In this document: one piece after another, positions 33,827-35,397 of the stretch
How positions within the stretch are numbered: position 1 is the stretch's first letter
Layout of the letters: every line of letters starts with the position of its first letter
Assembly (NCBI GenBank): GCA_030596395.1
Contig: JAUVKF010000037.1
Coordinates: forward strand, 1 to 35,397
Direction: 5' to 3'
From: Chlorobiota bacterium
GTDB taxonomy: Bacteria > Bacteroidota > Bacteroidia > Bacteroidales > F082
Length of the DNA stretch: 35,397 nt
The notes under the pieces: model-generated
Seen by the model: the letters and a program-made list of their open reading frames with translations, nothing else
What the model was told of the DNA's origin: nothing
Databases searched by the model: none
Program-made: the position numbers and the translations under genes

Positions 33827-35338
33827 ATGGCAACAAAACCACGATTAAGTTTCTGGCAGATATGGAACATGAGTTTCGGATTCCTCGGCATTCAGTTTGG
33901 ATTTGCATTACAAAATGCCAATGTTAGCCGCATCTTTGAAACGCTTGGAGCAAATGTTGAAGATATTCCTATTTTATGGATTGCAGCCCCGGTAACAGGA
34001 TTGATCATTCAGCCCATTATCGGGTATATGAGCGACAATACCTGGAACAGGATGGGCAGGAGGAGACCCTATTTTCTGGTCGGTGCGATTCTTGCATCCG
34101 TAGCCCTTTTTATAATGCCCAATTCGCCGGCACTCTGGGTTGCCGCGGGAATGCTTTGGATTATGGATGCTTCCATTAACATATCCATGGAACCTTTCCG
34201 TGCCTTTGTGGGTGATATGCTGCCTTCGGAACAGCGCACCAGAGGATTTGCTATGCAGAGTTTTTTTATTGGAACGGGTGCTGTTGTGGCTTCTGCTTTG
34301 CCCTACATCATGACCAATTGGCTTGATATTGCTAATACGGCTCCCGAGGGACAAATACCTCCTTCAGTAAAATATTCATTTTATACCGGAGGAGCAGTAT
34401 TCCTTGTTGCCGTTTTATGGACTGTACTAAGAACAAAAGAGTATTCTCCTGAGGAGATGGCAGCATTCCAGGAGGAGCGGAAAGAAAAATTGAATAACAA
34501 GGCCAATGCAGATAAGATTTTCCCGGCATCGAAGTTTCTGAAAAGCAGTGTCTTTTGGATCATAAGCGGTACGATACTGGCTTTTCTGGTCTATTATTTT
34601 GAATTGGAAGCTGAATTGTACATTCTCGGGTTTGGCTTATTGTTTTTTGGATTAGTACAAGTTTTAACCGGAACGCTTATCAACTCCGGTAAAAGCAAGA
34701 ATGGTTTTGTGGAAGTGATCAATGACCTTTTTAAAATGCCGGCCACCATGAAGCAATTGGCTATTGTTCAGTTTTTTTCGTGGTTCGCTTTGTTTGCCAT
34801 GTGGATATATACAACTGCGGCTGTAACAAGTCATATTTACGGAACCAGCGATTCGGGTTCAGAATTGTATAATGAAGGTGCCAACTGGGTCGGGATTATG
34901 TTTGCTGCTTATAATGGATTTGCAGCGATAGTCGCATTTTTATTACCGGTACTGGCAAAATATACAAATCGTAAAATCACGCACTTAGTTGCTCTTGTTG
35001 CGGGTGGTTTGGGATTGATATCCATTTACTTTTTTAACGACCCTAATTTACTTATTCTATCAATGATTGGCGTAGGAATTGCTTGGGCAAGCATATTGGC
35101 CATGCCTTATGCCATTTTAACCGGTTCCCTGCCTCAGCACAAACTGGGGGTTTACATGGGAATTTTCAATTTTTTCATCGTAATTCCACAAATCCTCGCA
35201 GCCAGCATTCTTGGTTTCTTCGTAAGGAATATTGCAGGCGGACATGCTATTTATGCATTGGTGCTGGGCGGAGTGTCGATGATCATTGCAGGATTCCTGA
35301 CTTTGCTGGTGAATGATGTGGATGACCCGAATAAGTAA
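33827..35338 (+). CDS. MFS transporter, SLC45/sugar:cation symporter-like
   Basis: 503 residues with about 12 transmembrane helices. The opening WQIWNMSFGFLGIQFGFALQ and the loop 2-3 motif GYMSDNTWNRMGRRRPYFLV match SLC45/sucrose-maltose type transporters, as does EPFRAFVGDMLPSEQRTRGF (helix 4-5 region). A cytoplasmic loop with EEMAAFQEERKEKL lies in the middle (~205-235). In Bacteroidota such proteins often accompany maltose or other glucan-use genes; no such genes are visible in this window. It is likely a sugar:H+ symporter of the inner membrane. Its stop overlaps the ATG of a short-chain dehydrogenase (TAATG), so the two are translationally coupled, hinting at uptake followed by redox metabolism of the substrate. 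Confidence 0.85.
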   Translation: MATKPRLSFWQIWNMSFGFLGIQFGFALQNANVSRIFETLGANVEDIPILWIAAPVTGLIIQPIIGYMSDNTWNRMGRRRPYFLVGAILASVALFIMPNSPALWVAAGMLWIMDASINISMEPFRAFVGDMLPSEQRTRGFAMQSFFIGTGAVVASALPYIMTNWLDIANTAPEGQIPPSVKYSFYTGGAVFLVAVLWTVLRTKEYSPEEMAAFQEERKEKLNNKANADKIFPASKFLKSSVFWIISGTILAFLVYYFELEAELYILGFGLLFFGLVQVLTGTLINSGKSKNGFVEVINDLFKMPATMKQLAIVQFFSWFALFAMWIYTTAAVTSHIYGTSDSGSELYNEGANWVGIMFAAYNGFAAIVAFLLPVLAKYTNRKITHLVALVAGGLGLISIYFFNDPNLLILSMIGVGIAWASILAMPYAILTGSLPQHKLGVYMGIFNFFIVIPQILAASILGFFVRNIAGGHAIYALVLGGVSMIIAGFLTLLVNDVDDPNK

Positions 35339-35397
35339 TGGAAATACTTATTACAGGAACCAGCTCAGGAATAGGATTCGGGATTGCAACGGAATTT
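35338..35397 (+). CDS. short-chain dehydrogenase/reductase, 3' cut by window edge
   Basis: Only the first 20 codons are present: MEILITGTSSGIGFGIATEF. The TGxxxGIG dinucleotide-binding motif marks an SDR-family NAD(P)-dependent oxidoreductase. The ATG overlaps the stop of the MFS gene by one base (TAATG). Substrate unknown. Confidence 0.8.
   Translation, partial: MEILITGTSSGIGFGIATEF

Noticed and set aside
1-35397. Defence island, mobile element, phage or biosynthetic cluster
   Set aside because: No transposase, integrase, restriction, toxin-antitoxin, phage structural or biosynthetic core genes were seen on either strand.

Overview
The window looks like the chromosome of a Bacteroidota bacterium, most likely of the order Bacteroidales or a relative. 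Four signs support this. Several secreted proteins end in type IX secretion (T9SS) type A sorting domains. Promoter-like sequences match the Bacteroidota consensus (TTG, about 19-20 nt, TAnnTTTG). Shine-Dalgarno sequences are scarce. DUF2723/GT117, TPR-LuxR regulator and DUF481 proteins are typical of the phylum. I see no transposase, integrase, phage gene, CRISPR array or biosynthetic cluster, so most of the window is ordinary core and accessory chromosome.

Layout. 1-852: the 3' part of a MurG-like glycosyltransferase. 907-6032 (minus): a small secreted protein, a T9SS cargo protein, an orphan T9SS tail fragment, a large YCF48/PKD T9SS cargo protein and a 49-residue lysine-rich small protein. 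6195-9400: a TPR-transmembrane-LuxR regulator, divergent from a hemerythrin-like di-iron protein that is followed by a NarL/LuxR regulator with a degenerate receiver. 9401-15694: a long non-coding leader, a lipoprotein, and three tandem paralogous T9SS cargo genes. The two gaps between the cargo genes hold decayed 3' ends of the lipoprotein gene. 15778-18047: flavodoxin, a PDZ-domain remnant, an intact ChaN-family gene and a remnant resembling the C-terminus of a HmuY-family haem-binding protein. 18068-22083: lgt (plus) converging on a GT117/DUF2723 membrane protein (minus). 22229-27040: tRNA-Gln, a strong terminator, then rimP-nusA-infB. 27051-28413 (minus): cytidine deaminase and a second ChaN paralogue. 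28664-33688 (minus): DUF481 protein, rnpA, yidD, an S41 C-terminal protease and an O-antigen-ligase-like protein. 33827-35397: an SLC45-like MFS transporter overlapping a short-chain dehydrogenase cut by the window edge.

How the genes fit together. The envelope is the main theme: T9SS cargo, lipoproteins and the Lgt that lipidates them, GT117, YidD, an O-antigen ligase and a periplasmic protease. The translation block (tRNA-Gln, rimP, nusA, infB) has the same layout as the tRNA-led rimP-nusA-infB operon of Escherichia coli. The most unusual parts are the triplicated lipoprotein/T9SS module with its truncated lipoprotein copies, the terminator sitting right in front of rimP, the hemerythrin/degenerate-receiver pair, and the eroded haem-associated locus around the first ChaN gene.
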